NCBI GenBank assembly: GCA_007125875.1
Contig: SLCI01000152.1
Coordinates: 1-6,145, forward strand
Source: Kiritimatiellia bacterium
Lineage (GTDB): Bacteria; Verrucomicrobiota; Kiritimatiellia; SLAD01
Reading direction: 5' to 3'
Length of the DNA: 6,145 nt
Notes under the pieces: model-generated
The model's database searches: none
What the model saw: only the letters and a program-made list of their open reading frames with translations
What the model was told of the DNA's origin: nothing
Translations under genes and position numbers: made by a program
Shown: positions 5,811-6,145 of the stretch, piece after piece
How the letters are laid out: every line of letters begins with the position of its first letter
How positions within the stretch are numbered: position 1 is the stretch's first letter

Positions 5811-5817
5811 CCTCCTT
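5811..5817 (-). promoter_or_regulatory. Strong ribosome binding site that sets the ankyrin gene start
   Basis: On the minus strand AAGGAGG is a near-perfect anti-SD match, 5 bases before the ATG at 5805. It overlaps codons 2 to 4 of the longer possible frame from 5820, which argues against that longer start. Confidence 0.85.
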
Positions 5818-5842
5818 CATGGCGTGAGTTCGTATGCAAACG

Positions 5843-5865
5843 TGACCTCCGAGTCGCAGAGGTCA
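5843..5865 (-). other. Hairpin over the stop codon of the TPR gene
   Basis: TGACCTC and GAGGTCA form a perfect 7-base stem with a 9-base loop, and on the minus strand the first arm begins with the TGA stop of the TPR gene. No T-run follows, so it is not a typical terminator. It could slow readthrough or tune transcription into the ankyrin gene, or be chance. Confidence 0.3.
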
Positions 5866-6145
5866 GTCCATCAACATTCTGGCCGCACTAATATATACCC
5901 CCGTGAAGGCCTCTTCCCACTGGGGCACCAGTCGTTGAGCTTCCTCAAGATAGTGGAGGGCCTCGTCATAATTGCGGAGACGGTAATTAGCCATGCCAAG
6001 AGCCCAGTAGACGTAGGGATCGCCTGGAAACTCCTCCATACGTGCCTGCCCGCGGATGATGAGATCGTCATACGCGCCCTGCATCAATAGGTCGTTGGCT
6101 TCCTGATGGAAAGCGCTCCGGTCAGCGACAGGATCCGCAGAAGCC
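5863..6145 (-). CDS. TPR-repeat protein, C-terminal fragment cut by window edge
   Basis: The frame is open to the right end of the window, and 93 residues plus the stop are visible. One clear tetratricopeptide repeat is present: YVYWALGMANYRLRNYDEAL then LEEAQRLVP, with W, L-G, Y, A and the closing P in consensus positions. The helices before it (FHQEANDLLMQGAYDDLIIR, then ARMEEFPGDP) look like a preceding, more divergent repeat. The protein ends soon after with ARMLMD. TPRs mediate protein-protein contacts; the full domain set and location cannot be judged because the N-terminus is missing. An internal TTG or ATG near 6085 could mimic a start, but the frame continues upstream with TPR-like sequence and no stop. 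It is followed 57 bases later by the ankyrin gene, probably in the same operon. Confidence 0.85.
   Translation of the reverse strand, partial: ASADPVADRSAFHQEANDLLMQGAYDDLIIRGQARMEEFPGDPYVYWALGMANYRLRNYDEALHYLEEAQRLVPQWEEAFTGVYISAARMLMD

Noticed and set aside
1..6145. CRISPR array, integrase site or phage genes
   Set aside because: No regularly spaced direct repeats, no integrase or structural phage genes, and no tRNA were seen on either strand.

Overview
The window looks like chromosome from a Gram-negative bacterium, most likely a proteobacterium: moderate GC, strong AGGAGG-type ribosome binding sites, several Sec signal peptides and a probable outer-membrane-type lipoprotein. I cannot name the genus. 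All seven genes I can support lie on the minus strand, so the window reads biologically from right to left. The long plus-strand open frames are shadows of these genes.

Right part (6145 to 4486): the C-terminal end of a TPR protein that is cut by the window edge, then a probable ankyrin-repeat lipoprotein, then a 246-residue exported protein of unknown function. The last two are 15 bases apart, and all three look like one operon of cell-envelope proteins built from helical repeats. I recognise no enzyme among them.

Middle (4485 to 4122): a non-coding gap of about 360 bases. Most of it is a compact 156-base MITE-like element (4276-4431). It has 32-base imperfect terminal inverted repeats, a TAA flanking both ends as a putative target duplication, and three stem structures packed end to end inside, so a single strand could fold into a cloverleaf-like shape. 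A weak candidate promoter and a dyad lie between the element and the next operon.

Left part (4121 to 1): a tight four-gene operon. In order of transcription it encodes a long NfeD with a ClpP-class serine protease domain, a short NfeD made of membrane segments plus an OB-fold, a membrane protein with an exported bactofilin-like (polymer-forming) domain, and the flotillin-like protein FloA, which lacks only its C-terminal tail. Pairing of NfeD with FloA is established (compare yqeZ-floA of Bacillus subtilis). The likely shared job is organisation of membrane microdomains and membrane-protein quality control. The unusual part is the bactofilin-like membrane protein between the NfeD genes and floA, translationally coupled to the short NfeD by an ATGA overlap.

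The two features most worth following are the TAA-flanked foldback element and the NfeD-NfeD-bactofilin-like-FloA operon.
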